Below are positions 7,565 to 18,888 of a DNA stretch of 23,426 bases, one piece after another. Within the stretch, counting starts at the first letter, position 1. Every line of letters starts with the position of its first letter. Position numbers and translations under genes: made by a program. This DNA comes from Isoetes engelmannii. Taxonomy: Eukaryota > Streptophyta > Lycopodiopsida > Isoetales > Isoetaceae. Below the pieces are notes generated by a model that did not search any database, was not told the DNA's origin, and saw only the letters and a program-made list of their open reading frames with translations. The stretch is taken from NCBI GenBank assembly GCA_011763485.2, contig JAANSK020248719.1, forward strand, positions 1 through 23,426, written 5' to 3'.

Positions 7565-9486
7565 TTAGTGTTTGGGCTGGATTTGAAGAGGGCGCATCAT
7601 TTCATTGTCTTCGTGATCAAGGATATGGCAGTGCCAAACGTACCCAGGAGCTGCAGTGATGTTAAACGAAAATGCAGATTCATCCTGAGCAGTAAAGCTT
7701 ATAATGAATCTGGTCACATACCCAGGCCATGCCATAACTGTATCTTTCCATCCAGTGTGGTCGTTATCAGGCTGTTCCGAAGCATTTGTGTAGCAGCTGT
7801 TCGAATCAGGATAATCGGTAGCAATAGTGCAGGTATTGTTTTTATATTTTGCAGCATTAAAAGCCTGCCTGTTAAGCATCCTAAATCTTACCAAATGCAG
7901 ATGAATAGGATGGGCATCTGGTGTTAGGTTAATGATCTGCCAAATCTCTGTAGTGCCCTGTGTGGGGGTTTCTGTAGCAGGATCAGACATGGTGAGATTA
8001 TTGAGAAGGGTCTGTATAACATTTCCAGAACCATCAGTGACTTCCATTAGGGTATGGTTTCTGGTCATAACCGAGTTGTTTGCATACGCAGGGTACTGAT
8101 CTGGACCAAATGTTTTAGGCAAAGACATTGGCCCCTTTGTGACATTACCAGTTGCTGGAATTACATGGAATTTCATCACCACTGCAGTGTCTGCAGAAGG
8201 GGCAGCGCCAGCAGGAAATGGAGCTGAAGCAGAATTTTGCAAAATGATGTCTGTGCCAGGAGCTATGGCAGAGAAGTCCACAATAACATCAAGTCTTTCG
8301 CCCGGTCCAAAGGTAAGGCTAGTCTGATTGATAGCCTTAGAAAGAAAACCACCATCAGTGCCAATTTTGAGGAAGTCAATAGAAGATGAGTTAAAGGAAA
8401 GGTTAAAAAACCTAGCATTAGCACCATTGAGAATTCTGAATCTATATGCGCGAGGTTGGACATTTAAGTATGGCCACACTTTGCCATTAACCAAAATAGT
8501 ATCACCAAAAAACTCAGGGCACCAGTTAGGGTGAACATTAGGAGTGCTACCGACATTCGGAAAATTGAGGGAACCATTTGCATAGAACTGCTTATCTTGG
8601 ATGACTAAAGGTATATGAAAATCTCCTGCTGGAAGGTTGCTGCTGGATTCATTTGGAAAAGTAATAAAATAAATCCCAACAAGACCCGCAAAGACATTCA
8701 GCCTTGTAATGCCGATGGTATGATCATGATACCACAACATGGCTGGAAACTGAGTATTGGGATAGTAGTAATTCTGTGTGTTCCATGTTGATCCCTTATC
8801 ACCATTTGCAGTAAACCATGCTTCAGGATGTCCATCAGAAGTAGATGGAACTTCTCCTCCATGTAAATGCACTACAATTGGAACCCCTCCATTTGGTGGA
8901 TTTGCCATATTTAGAGTTCTGTCCACCACTAGTAAATGGTCTGTATCATTGATGTGATTTTCCCATTTAATTTTGGCAGCTACTTCGCGTTGGGCAGTAA
9001 GAGTAGGGCCAGGATATGTAGCAGATGCTGCACTTGTGCCAAATGCATAGAGTGTTGTGTTGGGAAGGTCTCTGTGTAGTTTCTGCGCCACGAAAATGAC
9101 AGAAATTAGAACAGTTACAGAATCAGTACAAACATGTGTTAAATTAGGTTGTTCCTGCCTCCTGGAAGGAAATTATGAGAGTAGATTGAACAGAAGACAT
9201 AATACAAATGTGTGTCAAATTACCTGTGAAATTATGAGATTAGATTGAACAGAATACATGATACAAATGTGTGTCAAATTACCTGTGAAATTTTGTAGGC
9301 ACCCAAAGTGAGAGGCAAGAGAGTGTAGGTTGTGAGGTCTATAGTTGCGGGCACAGGAAGAAGATCTACAAATTTCTCAAGGACAGGAGAAGACTGCAGA
9401 TTCTGGCAAATAGATTGCCCATTCAAATCGCTAATCCAAGTGACAAAACATAGAAGCAAAAACCAGAATAGCATATGGGAATCCAT
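7565..9486 (-). CDS. Secreted multicopper oxidase, CotA/LPR1 type
   Basis: Two exons, 9283-9486 and 7565-9082, join in phase 0 across a 200-base GT..AG intron and give 573 residues. The ATG at 9486-9484 opens a hydrophobic signal peptide (FWFLLLCFV), so the protein should enter the secretory path, and many N-x-S/T sites agree. Three cupredoxin domains follow. Copper ligands are His140 and His142 (HLHGG), His187 and His189 (WYHDH), His459, His462 and His464 (HPIHLHL), and the H-C-H...H....M cluster His552, Cys553, His554, His558 and Met563. The HRDLP, TVPGP-like and ILVNGKVWP segments match bacterial CotA and Arabidopsis LPR1/LPR2 (ferroxidases that adjust root growth under low phosphate) rather than classical plant laccases. 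Exact substrate, Fe(II) or phenolics, cannot be told from sequence. The gene looks complete. It converges with KAS I, with no sign of shared function. Confidence 0.9.
9171..9288. repeat. 59-bp tandem duplication across a splice donor
   Basis: 9171-9229 and 9230-9288 are adjacent copies with about three differences. The right-hand copy contains the last bases of oxidase exon 1 and its donor (CACAG|GTAATTT on the minus strand, GT at 9282-9281). The left-hand copy therefore places an identical donor sequence inside the intron, with GT at 9223-9222. A more diverged third copy may lie at about 9106-9152. Confidence 0.88.
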
Positions 9487-9604
9487 GTCCAATCTAAGCT
9501 ATGAGAAAAGATGAAACTGAAAGTGTGACTTTACAATTGAATTCCTTCATTTATGTTACCTACTTATATGCAGAAGGAACACGGTCCATCTCGGTGGCAT
9601 TTGC

Positions 9605-9613
9605 ATATATAAA
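9605..9613 (-). promoter_or_regulatory. Putative TATA box of the oxidase gene
   Basis: Read on the minus strand this is TTTATATAT, about 120 bases before the start codon at 9486. Another weaker candidate (CATATAAGTA) lies near 9561-9570. The choice rests on position and composition only. Confidence 0.35.
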
Positions 9614-11626
9614 TTTAAGCATACATTTCGTTGCCGCCATTGCGTAGGACCGCTTTGTTCCAACATCATGTTTAGATTCGTCCAATACAATTCATTTTGA
9701 CAACCCCACTGAAAATGTGATCAACGAGGACTCATTTTTATATGCTTAGAAGATAATGGAAAAAACACAAAGTAGGTTCTTTCACTTGCATAAATGAGAC
9801 CCGGATTTTTGCAAAGTTGGAACCTAGTTTCTTTCAATGACACAATAACTTGTCTAGAGAAGAAATTGAAGTCCTTCACTTCAATTTGGGCACTTCCTAA
9901 CAAGTATTCTTTACATTTAATGCCAAGAGCTTCTTCCAAAACTTATCATGATTCTTGTCAACAATACTCTTCCTTTTGTGCTAACCGTCTAAGTGGAGGG
10001 TGTTTTCTGTGGGGAATAACACCCAGGCACCTAGGTGACGTAAGCCACCAGGGGTTGAAATTTTGGTTAGTGTAATATGTCTCTAGTGGACATTAAAATA
10101 TACTATTCCATTCTATGTGGGCGTTAAAATTACTGTTCTAGTCTATTCTATTTTATCCCTAGCTCCTTTTGATGTTATTACAACTTGGTCAAGTTACTGT
10201 TCTAGATCATTTGTCGAAGTTGGTTTCTACTGGATGTTAGAAATATTATTTGTTTTAGATATATTGTGGACTATAAATACTATTCTACATGTGTTATTGC
10301 AATTACAACATGACTAGCCTTATTTGCTCAATGGTTTTCATCTCATGAAAGTTATATGTAAGTGCAATGTCTATGTATGAGATAAGAGGTATACATCACC
10401 AAATGCTGAAAAGTGGACACCAAAGGATTCTACTTCTAGAAAATGTGTTGATAAGTGCAATGTAATGACTTCAATTCCTTGTATGAAAACCTATACACGA
10501 CTACATATGTTTCTTCATAAGGAATTAGATCAAACAAGTACTCCAGACATACCCATAATACTACTCCAAGCAAGGGGAATACCACCTTTTGGGGGATGTC
10601 GTAGTATATTCTAGTATAAAGGCATGTGAAGTGCATTCTATTTTTAGAATCTGCCTCTAGGAACATGCTTTTAAAATAAGATAAGATAAAGATTTTTAAG
10701 GTCACGCCACTGGGCAGCGTCCAATCGGACATGTGAAGGCAGGGTCTCTAATCCCTTTACTTATGAGAATGCAATGGTACAACATACATCTCAATACAAC
10801 ATCCCAAGGACATTCATGCTACATTCACAAACAAAAAGGATAGCATCCACGTGTTCCAATTGTGCTAAGTTGGCAGTAATTCAATGCTTCTACTTCTTGT
10901 CAGCTTGAAGAAAAGTTTGCTAAGGGAGGTATTGTTATGAACCAAAAATTTTAGTCCCAAAAACTTTGATTCATATTCATATAAACCATCAGAGTATACT
11001 AAACAAGTACTGCCTCCCATGAGGCTATATACATGAAAGTCACATATATAGATAACAAGATACAATACAAGATAACTATACACATACATCACTCGTCAGC
11101 TATCAAATAGCCTGCACATGGCTCCATGTGTTAGTAACATGCATAAGCACTATCAAGTAGAGTAATCACAAAGCAATGACTAACTGACTACAAGAACACA
11201 TATAAGGAATCCACTACATGCACCATAACATCAGCCACGCATATGCACCCTGACATATCTAGACAATACGTCATGTAGAACCTCCATGCTAGTGGATCCA
11301 GTGTAAGGAAGAAACTATAAGAACCTAGAACTCTTGGAGCATCTAGACTGTTGGTTAATGCTTATCACCATCGCATACCAGTGGCAAAGCAACCTCACCA
11401 ATCTCCCGAGAATTCTGTAAGATAAGCCAACTTGCTTATCTACTAGTGATATAGACTTCCTACACTACGCACGTCCCAGTATCACAAGATACTGTAAGAT
11501 TGGAGCATAGCTCCTCCATGGACATCCTATTTTCACCAGATTGTTGATAAATAATATGGTATTGTCTCATATCAATACCATACACCTACCTCACCAGCAC
11601 TCACAAGAGTCCTATAGAACAATCAT
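9614..11626. other. Intergenic stretch left of the retroelement
   Basis: I see no gene. The open frames are short and not protein-like. A small hairpin (TGGTATTG at 11557-11564 with CAATACCA at 11573-11580) lies close to the retroelement insertion point. Parts near 10066-10330 and 10920-11100 look like decayed transposon DNA, but I cannot assign them to a family. Confidence 0.45.
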
Positions 11627-11980
11627 TGTTAACCCTGCGGGTTAACCATTGGCGTTAACCGCTGCGTGGTTAACATATGCACATGTTAGGTGTCTGTGGT
11701 GGCAGACAGAAACTTGGCATGCTTAGGTTAGCATAAGTGTAGGATCTAGATTTAGCTAGATGTAAGGCTCAGATTTGCGGTCTACACTATATTAGACCGG
11801 AGCCTCTTCAGATGTACTCAGGTTTTATCTCAAATTTGGAGAGCCTCACATTTCCCTCATTCTTTTTCCATATTTGTTCTTCCTCTTCTTGTTTTGTGAT
11901 CATGAGCATGGCAGCTTTGTAGCATCAGGTAGTCATAGACTGTTGCTGCACGGTGTATGCCAATAACTCGTCCCTAAACA
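11627..11980 (+). repeat. 5' LTR, type 1
   Basis: This repeat starts TGTTAACCC and ends CTAAACA, so it has the usual TG..CA borders, and the primer-binding site follows one base later. Its first 100 bases recur at 23246-23345 with two differences. The first 50 bases contain two small hairpins built from GTTAAC words. The five bases before it (ATCAT, 11622-11626) would be the left copy of the target-site duplication, but the right copy cannot be checked because the far LTR is cut short. Confidence 0.85.
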
Positions 11981-11981
11981 C

Positions 11982-12002
11982 TGTCGTCGATTGCCGGGTC
12001 TT
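11982..12002 (+). promoter_or_regulatory. Primer-binding site, best fit tRNA-Asp
   Basis: TGTCGTCGATTGCCGGGTC resembles the TGGCGCCGTTGCCGGGGA site used by Athila/Tat elements and complementary to the 3' end of tRNA-Asp, with a few differences. A second copy, TGTCGCCGATTGTCGGGTC, lies at 22746-22766 directly after LTR2. The tRNA assignment is from remembered consensus. Confidence 0.65.
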
Positions 12003-12019
12003 AGTTCTTCTTTTTCAAG

Positions 12020-14050
12020 ATGTCTGTTCGACAATTTTCTGCTGACGAACTGTTGGAACAAACTGTTGCACGCTTGGAACGCCAGCAGAGAAGGGATGCT
12101 GCTCGGGATCCCCGTCTTTATGATTATGATCTTGAAGGAGCCCGTTTTCGATCAAGAGGCCATTCTGCACCACCGACCCCCCGAGGTGCTTCGCGCTCTA
12201 ATTCTCCTCCTTCTTGTCATCACTGTTCTCGACCTCAATCACCAGGTCAGCAATATTCGACTCCCATGTTTGAGAATCCTCATGTTTCGATCCCTATTCC
12301 GCAGTCTTCCATTCCGTCCCGACCTGTTTCACCATGGCAAGGGATGGGATTTGGTTCTTTAGTTTCACAACAGGTTCTGTTTTCGCATTTACAACCTCCT
12401 CCTTGCAATGTTTATGGAGTGGGAATGGCAAATCTTCACCTGGATGAGGAAGGCAATCCGATTCCACCACTGCCAGGCATCGTGCCACCACGGATCTCAC
12501 TGGGTGTTCCTGTTGGTGTTACCCTTCCTCCACTTTCTGGTATCTCACTAGGATACTCGGTTGGTACATCACACCCCCAGAATGTTCAACAGCCGTTACC
12601 CACTCAAGGATTTTCTTTCGGCATGGCACCTCCTGCCACGGCCTTTATTATGCCGCCTGCTGCAACTACATTCTCTGGTTCTGGCTCCACTAGTCACCAC
12701 TTGAAGTTGAACTATCCTTTCTTTGGCAAAACCCATGGAGTCTAGTGCTGACGCCCATATGGAGGAAGTTGAGGCACTAGCCATCCTCAATGGTCATGAT
12801 ACGCCTCACATCAAGTTTCACATTTTCTCCACTACGCTCAAAGGTACCCCTCATCAGTGGCTTATGGCCAATAAAAGTCACTGGAAGCAGGATTGGAACG
12901 CCATGAAGATCGCTTTCCTTGAGCACTATTTATCCCAAGCTGATGAACAACAACTGCTGAAAGACCTCAATGATCTTTGACAGTCACCAACTGAGATAGC
13001 ACAGGACTTTGATGACCGTATGCTGATTCCAGTGAGCAAACTCAAGAAGTATCCCACTAAAAGCCAAATTCTTGTTTGGTTTCTCCAAGGATTGCCTCCT
13101 TCCATTCGCATCATGACAGAGTATTTACGTCCCACTTCGTTGGAGCAAGCTATTGAGCTAGTGAATCATTCTGTCAACATCGCGGCACGAAATGATTCCT
13201 TAATGCCTCCAGTCTTGGTTTCTCAGAACTCTGTTGAGCCATACCAGCAGCAAAGATCTCAGATCTGGTGTCACGTTTGCAAGTATCAAGGCCATTTGGC
13301 CAATGAATGCAATTCCCAGAGTGGTCAGTACTTTTGCAAACGCTGCAATCTCAACAATCACAACACGGACCAATGCAATAAATCCAATCCTATGCCCTAT
13401 CGGCAGAAGATGGGTTATCAAGTCCAAATGACTCTGCAACAGTAGAATCAACAACAAAGTCAGTCTGATCGCCAACCCTTTGATCCTTCCAAGTTGAAGT
13501 GTTATCAATATCGGGAATTTGGTCACACTACTGCCACTTGTCCACAACTTCTCCTAGTTCAAGTTCAACTTCATGGCACTAATCAGACTGCTTCTGTTCG
13601 TCTTATGGCTTATCAGTTGTGGGTGGCTAATGGCAAACAAGGGCCACCCCCTCGCAGCAGCAGACCCCCACGATACAGAAGAAGTCAGAATCAACAAGGT
13701 CGACAACAAGTAGATCAGCAAGCACAACAGGAGATTATGGATGCACTCCAGCCTACTCAGTCTTCAAATTGGGTTGGTATAGTGGCCTGTCAGGCACAGG
13801 GCTCACGCCCTTATGCTCTACTTCCTCACGACACTCAGCCTGCATTTGCAGTGGATGTTGTTCCCCACACTAAGACCGTCCACTTTGCCCCTGATAAGGA
13901 AAATTTGATGCCTCATGTGATGCCCAAGCTCCGTGAGAGCATCCTCCGCCTGATGGAACAAGTTGAAGGTCGTGCTCTTGCCAATGTTCATGCCACTACC
14001 CGTGCTGAGCAATGTGCTGAAGCTGCAGGTGACCCAGGTCCCTCTTCACC
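12020..14050 (+). pseudogene. Retroelement gag region (fossil)
   Basis: The region opens about 20 bases after the primer site with MSVRQFSADELLEQ, followed by a Ser/Pro-rich N-terminal part, a retrotransposon-gag-like helical part (around 12780-13180) and CCHC-type zinc knuckles (around 13270-13560, for example C-x2-C-x4-H-x4-C patterns). Such Gag proteins form the particle core and bind the element's RNA. It is broken in several places. The first 300 bases recur after LTR2. Confidence 0.8.
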
Positions 14051-14099
14051 AGCTCCATGACCTCCTAGGAAAGGCAAGTATCTGAATATATCAGCTGAA

Positions 14100-17000
14100 G
14101 TTGAACTCTTGAAGGAGGTATCTGCCTCCCTCCCTACGGAAGCTGCACCAGTGGACCCTGCTAATCCACTATCACAAGCGCCCCTTGAGTTACAAGAGGA
14201 ACTTGCCAAAATGAAGATTCCCTTGAGTCTCACCACTCTTTTAAAGCTTTGTCCGGCACTACGTGAGCAACTGCCACTACCCACTGTGCTTGTTGGAGCT
14301 GTTGCTACCTCCATTCCCACGGTCCATGCTATGGTTGGCAGTCAGCCGGTCAATCATGTTCAGATAGATGGTGGCAGTGCTGTTAATCTCATCACTGACA
14401 AATTGCGGCGCCAACTCGGGATTAAACAGCTATATCGTACCCCTTATGATATCAAACTTGCGAAGGGTCATATCACACGACCTCAGGGCGTGACTCCCAA
14501 ATTGAATATCAATATTGGTGATCTCACATTCAACCTTGAATTTGGTGTATGGAAAGTTGGTAAAGATCCAAGTGATTATGAGATGTTAGTTGGCAGGCCA
14601 TTTCTGCGCCAAGCCAAGAGCATTCACTATTGAGCTACTGACCAATTGGTTATTACTGATGGTCACTTAAATGCCACTATGGATCTGGAAACATGTCAAC
14701 TCATTTCAGTTGAAAATGCAGAACCCTCACTTTCGGATATTGTTCAACCCACTTTTCAAGTGCAAGCTCCCCCTGCAAGCTTGCCACTATCTTCTTATCC
14801 AGAGTATGCAGACCCTTGGAGTGATATGACTCTGGACAATGATGAAGCAGTGGCTGCCTTGATAGACCTTTACTTGGCATCCCGCCACTTAGTGAACACA
14901 GTGGAGCTAATGGATGCAGATGACTTCGAGCTCCTCCCTTCCACAGAGATAAGTGCCCCAGTCACTACTTCCGAAGACTTGGAGCCCCTCCCTTCCACGG
15001 AGATAAGTGCCCCAGTCACTGGGCCCACAACTGTGGAGGCCTCGGTAGATAAGTCTCCCTCACGGGAAGTTGAAGACGTCCGACCTCCTTTGTTTTTTCA
15101 CATGGCTAGTGCTGAGCCGCATGTGGTAGTGTCCTCACCGGCTCACCCTATTACAGAGAACGATGTGGTTTCCCACATTCAGACACCCGAAGTTGAAATC
15201 GTAGATCTTGGCACCAAACAACCCATTCGTATTGCCGCCGGACTCCCTCTGTCATATCGGAGCCGTGTCATTGATCTCTTCAAGAAGTTCAAACACATTT
15301 TTGCCTGGAGCTATAAGGATTTACATGGCATTAAGAAGGAGCTAGGGCAACTCACTATTCCCACTAAGCCCGATGCCCACCCCATCTAGCAACGACAGTA
15401 CATGCTCAGCCCAAATTATCATGACCGTGTAAAGGCTGAGATTGACAAGCTTTTAGATGCTGGGTTTATTTACGAGGTCAAACATTCCGAATGGGTGAGC
15501 CCCATAGTTATTGCGTTGAAGCATAATGGCAAAATACGTGTTTGTGTGGACTACCAGAAACTCAATATGGCCACGGAGCGTGACCACTTTCCGTTCCCCT
15601 TCATTGATCAAGTCTTGGAAGAAGTTGCAGGCCATGAGATGTATTCCTTCATGGATGGTTTTTCGGGATACAATCAGATCTCTATCAAGCCTGAGGATCA
15701 GTTGAAGACAACCTTCACCACCCCGTGGGGCACTTTTGCCTACAAAGTGGTGCCGTTTGGGTTATCCAATTCTCCATCCACGTTTCAGCGCATTATGCTT
15801 TCTGTTTTTCAGGACTTCATGAAGAAAGATCCCTTTTTGCAGATTTTCCAGGATAATTTCTCTGCTTACAGCACTATGGATTCTCATCTTTCTAAGTTGG
15901 AGTTGGTTTTCCAGAAGTGTGAGGAATCTGGTATTAGTCTCAATCCAGAGAAATGCACGTTTTGTGTCACTTCTGGCGTGCTTCTTGGGCACGTTGTCAG
16001 CTGTCATGATATCACTACTGATCCTGCCAAGATCAGTGGTGTTCTTAAGGCTCAAGCTCCAACCAACATCAAGGGGACTCGATCTTTTGTGGGTAAGGTC
16101 AATTATTACTCCACTTTTATTCCAGGACTTGCCGCTAAAGCAGATCCCATTCATAAGCTCACGGGTGATGAGTCCAACTGGACATGGACTCCCCAGGCGG
16201 ATGCAGCCTTCAAGGAGTTAAAAGTGCTGCTGACACAGGCCCCCGTGCTTGTTCCTCCTCAATGGGACAAGTCATTTCATGTGCATGTCGATGTCTCTGC
16301 CTTCGCCATTGGTGCTGTTCTCTCTCAGGAATATGACAAAGGACTTGATCGTCCTATTCGTTTTGCCAGTCGAAAGCTGAAATCAGTAGAGAAGAACTAT
16401 TCTGCCACAGAACGTGAAGCCGTGGGACTCGTTTTCTGTATTAAAAGATTCCGTCACTATCTTCTTGGCAGCCAAATCAAGTTCTTTGTGGATCATCAAG
16501 CGCTTCTGTATTTGATCAACAAAACCACGCCAACTGACCGAATTGCACGTTGGGTATTGTTATTGCAGGAGTTTGCCCCTTTTGAGATCATCTACAAACC
16601 TGGAAAATCCCTCACTCACGGATCCACATTGATGACCCCTCCTCAGGAGTGTCTGATGCTTTTCTGGATGCACCACTATTTCTAGTCACGGCCACGCCTC
16701 ACTGGTTCCATGACTATCAGCAATATTTATTGACGGGCGCACTCCCTGCGGAAGATTCCACTCTTTCCTCAGCAAAGCTTAAGGCACGCCGCCAACAGTT
16801 CCTCAGGGAAGTAAGGGACTACACTATGATTTCTGGACATCTCTACAAGAGAGGTAAGGATATGGTATTGAGACGTTGTGTTCTCCCTCACGAGATTCCA
16901 GTCATGAAGGGCTCGGCAGTGGTCACTTTGCTGGAGATGCCACGGCCATGAAGATTTTTATGCTGGATATTATTGGCCAACTTTGTTTTAGGATGCTCAC

Positions 17001-17990
17001 GCCCGTACTTGTGACATCTGTCAAAGGGTAGGAAGACCTACGGCACGAGACGATCTTCCTTTGACTCCTGTTGCCACGCCCACTCCCGTCAGCAAATGGG
17101 AAATGCTTTTTATTGGTCCTATTGATCCTCCTACCACTGATTCACGAGCACGGTATTTAGTTCTCACTGATTATGCCACTAAGTGGGCTAAAGCTTGTGC
17201 GTTGCCTGATAACACGGCAGCCAGCACGGCACGTGTCTTGTATACTCAAATTATCACTAGATTTGGGTTACCCACAGAGTTAGTTAGTGATCAGGGAGTG
17301 CATTTTGTCAATAGCACTATTAAAGAGCTCACTGACTACCTTGAGATTCATCACAGAAAAAGCACGCCCTACTATCCTCAAAGAAATGGACTTGCTGAAA
17401 GTACCAACAAGACACTGCTCAATATATTGAAGAAAATTTGTGACGCATCCCGAAACGATTGGCATGGGAAGTTACCCACTATGTTATGGGCTTATAACAC
17501 TACGTATAAGATTTCCACTGGATAGACTCCTTTTTGCCTTGTGTATGGTCAAGAGGCACTCATGCCCTTTGAGTACGTGCTACCCTCACTAAAAGTTTCA
17601 GGTGGCCATGATGCATGACCTTCCTGCAGCACTAAAGGAACGAGTTTTCCAACTGGAAAAACTTGATAAGTTAAGGTGTGATGCTTATCTGCGAGTCCTT
17701 ACAGGCAAACAGTTAAGTAAACGTTGGCATGATGAGAAATTGCGCAAGAAACAGTTCAACAAAGGAGAATTAGTCCTACTCTATGACTAGATACAAGAAT
17801 CACCCAGGAAAATTGAAGTTTCGGTGGCTTGGACCATATAAAATTGATGCAGTTGTGAAACCTGGTGTTTTTCAGTTAAGTGAATTGGATGGAACTCCAT
17901 TACCTTCACTGGTTAATGGTTTTCGATTGAAGACATTTTGCACAAAGGAAGATTTCAACATAGATATAAACTCTGATACAAACTCATAAG
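14100..17990 (+). pseudogene. Retroelement pol region (fossil)
   Basis: Domains appear in the Ty3/gypsy order: an aspartic protease (about 14330-14640), reverse transcriptase (about 15400-15990, with FMDGFSGYNQI and FAYKVVPFGL blocks), RNase H (about 16230-16640), integrase (about 16950-17560, with the catalytic-core block around LVLTDYATKW) and a GPY/F-like tail (about 17780-17990, WLGPYKI). No chromodomain is seen after it. The order RT-RNase H-integrase separates it from Ty1/copia. The region is broken in several places and is not expected to give a working polyprotein. Confidence 0.88.
14922..15022 (+). repeat. 54-bp in-frame tandem repeat in the pol linker
   Basis: Two adjacent copies (14922-14975 and 14976 to about 15022) share CTTCCAC(A/G)GAGATAAGTG and encode the repeated peptide LPSTEISAPVT with an 18-residue period. 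It lies in the low-complexity linker between the protease and reverse transcriptase parts of the fossil pol. Confidence 0.75.
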
Positions 17991-18099
17991 AAGACACTTA
18001 GAGTTTACCAAAACAAGCTTTTATATTTATCGCGCAACAAGAAACACAGGTACAAAGCAAAATATTTACAACATTAAGGGGCTACTATCCCTTAATACT

Positions 18100-18423
18100 C
18101 TAAACAGCCTCTTGGGCCCTCTTATAATAGTTGCCCGCATGCTCATCCGAGTGAGGTGCACGACAGGCCCGCAGGATTATGAACATCTCCTTGGAGACGT
18201 CAAAACCCAGGTGCAGCACCACTTCGTAGAGCTCGTCCACACCATCATACGACTGATCCGCTATGCCCGCCAGCCACCCATCCATTTCGATACCGCGGTT
18301 CTTCATGCGCCAGAGATCAACATAGTCCATTTTGCAGGTCAGCCACTCCATGCAGTACTCCGGCTTGGTGCAGGAACCATTGTTGATACGAGCGAAGCGG
18401 CAATTGTTAACGTTTCCAGACAT
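18100..18423 (-). CDS. Antisense ORF inside the retroelement
   Basis: An uninterrupted 107-residue frame runs against the element, from the ATG at 18423-18421 to a stop at its left end just after pol. The protein has a normal globular composition with Trp, Cys and aromatic residues (EWLTCKMDYVDLWRMKNRG, HAGNYYKRAQEAV). The overlapping sense frame is His/Arg-rich and looks like its shadow. A clean TATA box precedes it by 93 bases on the same strand. Antisense ORFs downstream of pol are known in Tat-lineage elements such as Retand. I do not recognise a domain and cannot give it a function. It looks whole, unlike its neighbours. Confidence 0.6.
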   Translation of the reverse strand: MSGNVNNCRFARINNGSCTKPEYCMEWLTCKMDYVDLWRMKNRGIEMDGWLAGIADQSYDGVDELYEVVLHLGFDVSKEMFIILRACRAPHSDEHAGNYYKRAQEAV

Positions 18424-18515
18424 TATCAAGCAGCTAAGGAGAATGAGGAGATGCAGAAGACGAAGGCGCTGGAAATTCTTGGCGAACTGGTGCTCAACTG
18501 AGCCTAAGAGTTCCC

Positions 18516-18522
18516 TTTTATA
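18516..18522 (-). promoter_or_regulatory. TATA box for the antisense ORF
   Basis: On the minus strand the sequence reads GGCTATAAAAGGGA, a near-consensus plant TATA box, 93 bases before the antisense ATG. Its match and spacing are better than most TATA-like runs in this AT-rich window. Confidence 0.6.
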
Positions 18523-18882
18523 GCCTCACCGACTGCTTTGCTGGCTAGCGCAACCGCCGTGCTTAATTATGGGAATATTCGGTGGCATCTGCCAAAATTG
18601 CCCAAATTTCCGTACTCAGCCGCAAATCTTTGGCATATTTCTTCTCATTTTTTCGAGCTGCCCTTCTTAATTAAGCATGGATACGTCTTTTCGTACCTGT
18701 AAGTCTTATTATTACAGCTTGGCCCTCACGACAGACACGTCCAACTGTTGGATCCTTCGATCTCAACCGTTCGAGCTCTAATTTTTTTCCACACCCGTTA
18801 AGGCATGCAGCCCCAAACGTCGTCTCTTGGATTTTCGACACTTGGCACAATTGAAGGGTTGTGATTCTTCGTCTGAAACGTC
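18523..18882. promoter_or_regulatory. Candidate divergent promoter region
   Basis: This roughly 360-base non-coding stretch lies between a leftward TATA box (18516-18522) and a rightward one (18883-18888). It contains an inverted pair of TGCTTAATTA-type words (about 18558 and 18668-18677) and MYB-core-like CAACTG and CAACCGTT words near 18739-18770. Shared promoter function is inferred from layout only. Confidence 0.4.
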
Positions 18883-18888
18883 TATAAG
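18883..18888 (+). promoter_or_regulatory. TATA box for the sense accessory region
   Basis: TCTATAAGAACC lies 110 bases before the ATG at 18993 and is followed by a CT-rich leader typical of plant mRNA 5' ends. It suggests the sense accessory region had its own transcript rather than relying only on the LTR. Confidence 0.45.

Noticed and set aside
7565-9486. Classical plant laccase
   Set aside because: The copper motifs are shared by all multicopper oxidases, but the HRDLP, HLHGG...SDG.PEAWF and HCHILDHED segments match CotA/LPR1 types, not lignin laccases.
10208-10320. Possible solo copia-type LTR starting TGTTAGAAATATTA
   Set aside because: No matching end, partner copy or target-site duplication could be identified. 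The similarity is only to a common plant LTR start.
18112-18501. Sense-strand 129-codon frame after pol
   Set aside because: It overlaps the antisense frame and has the His/Arg/Ile-rich look of a complement shadow. The antisense frame has better composition and a TATA box.
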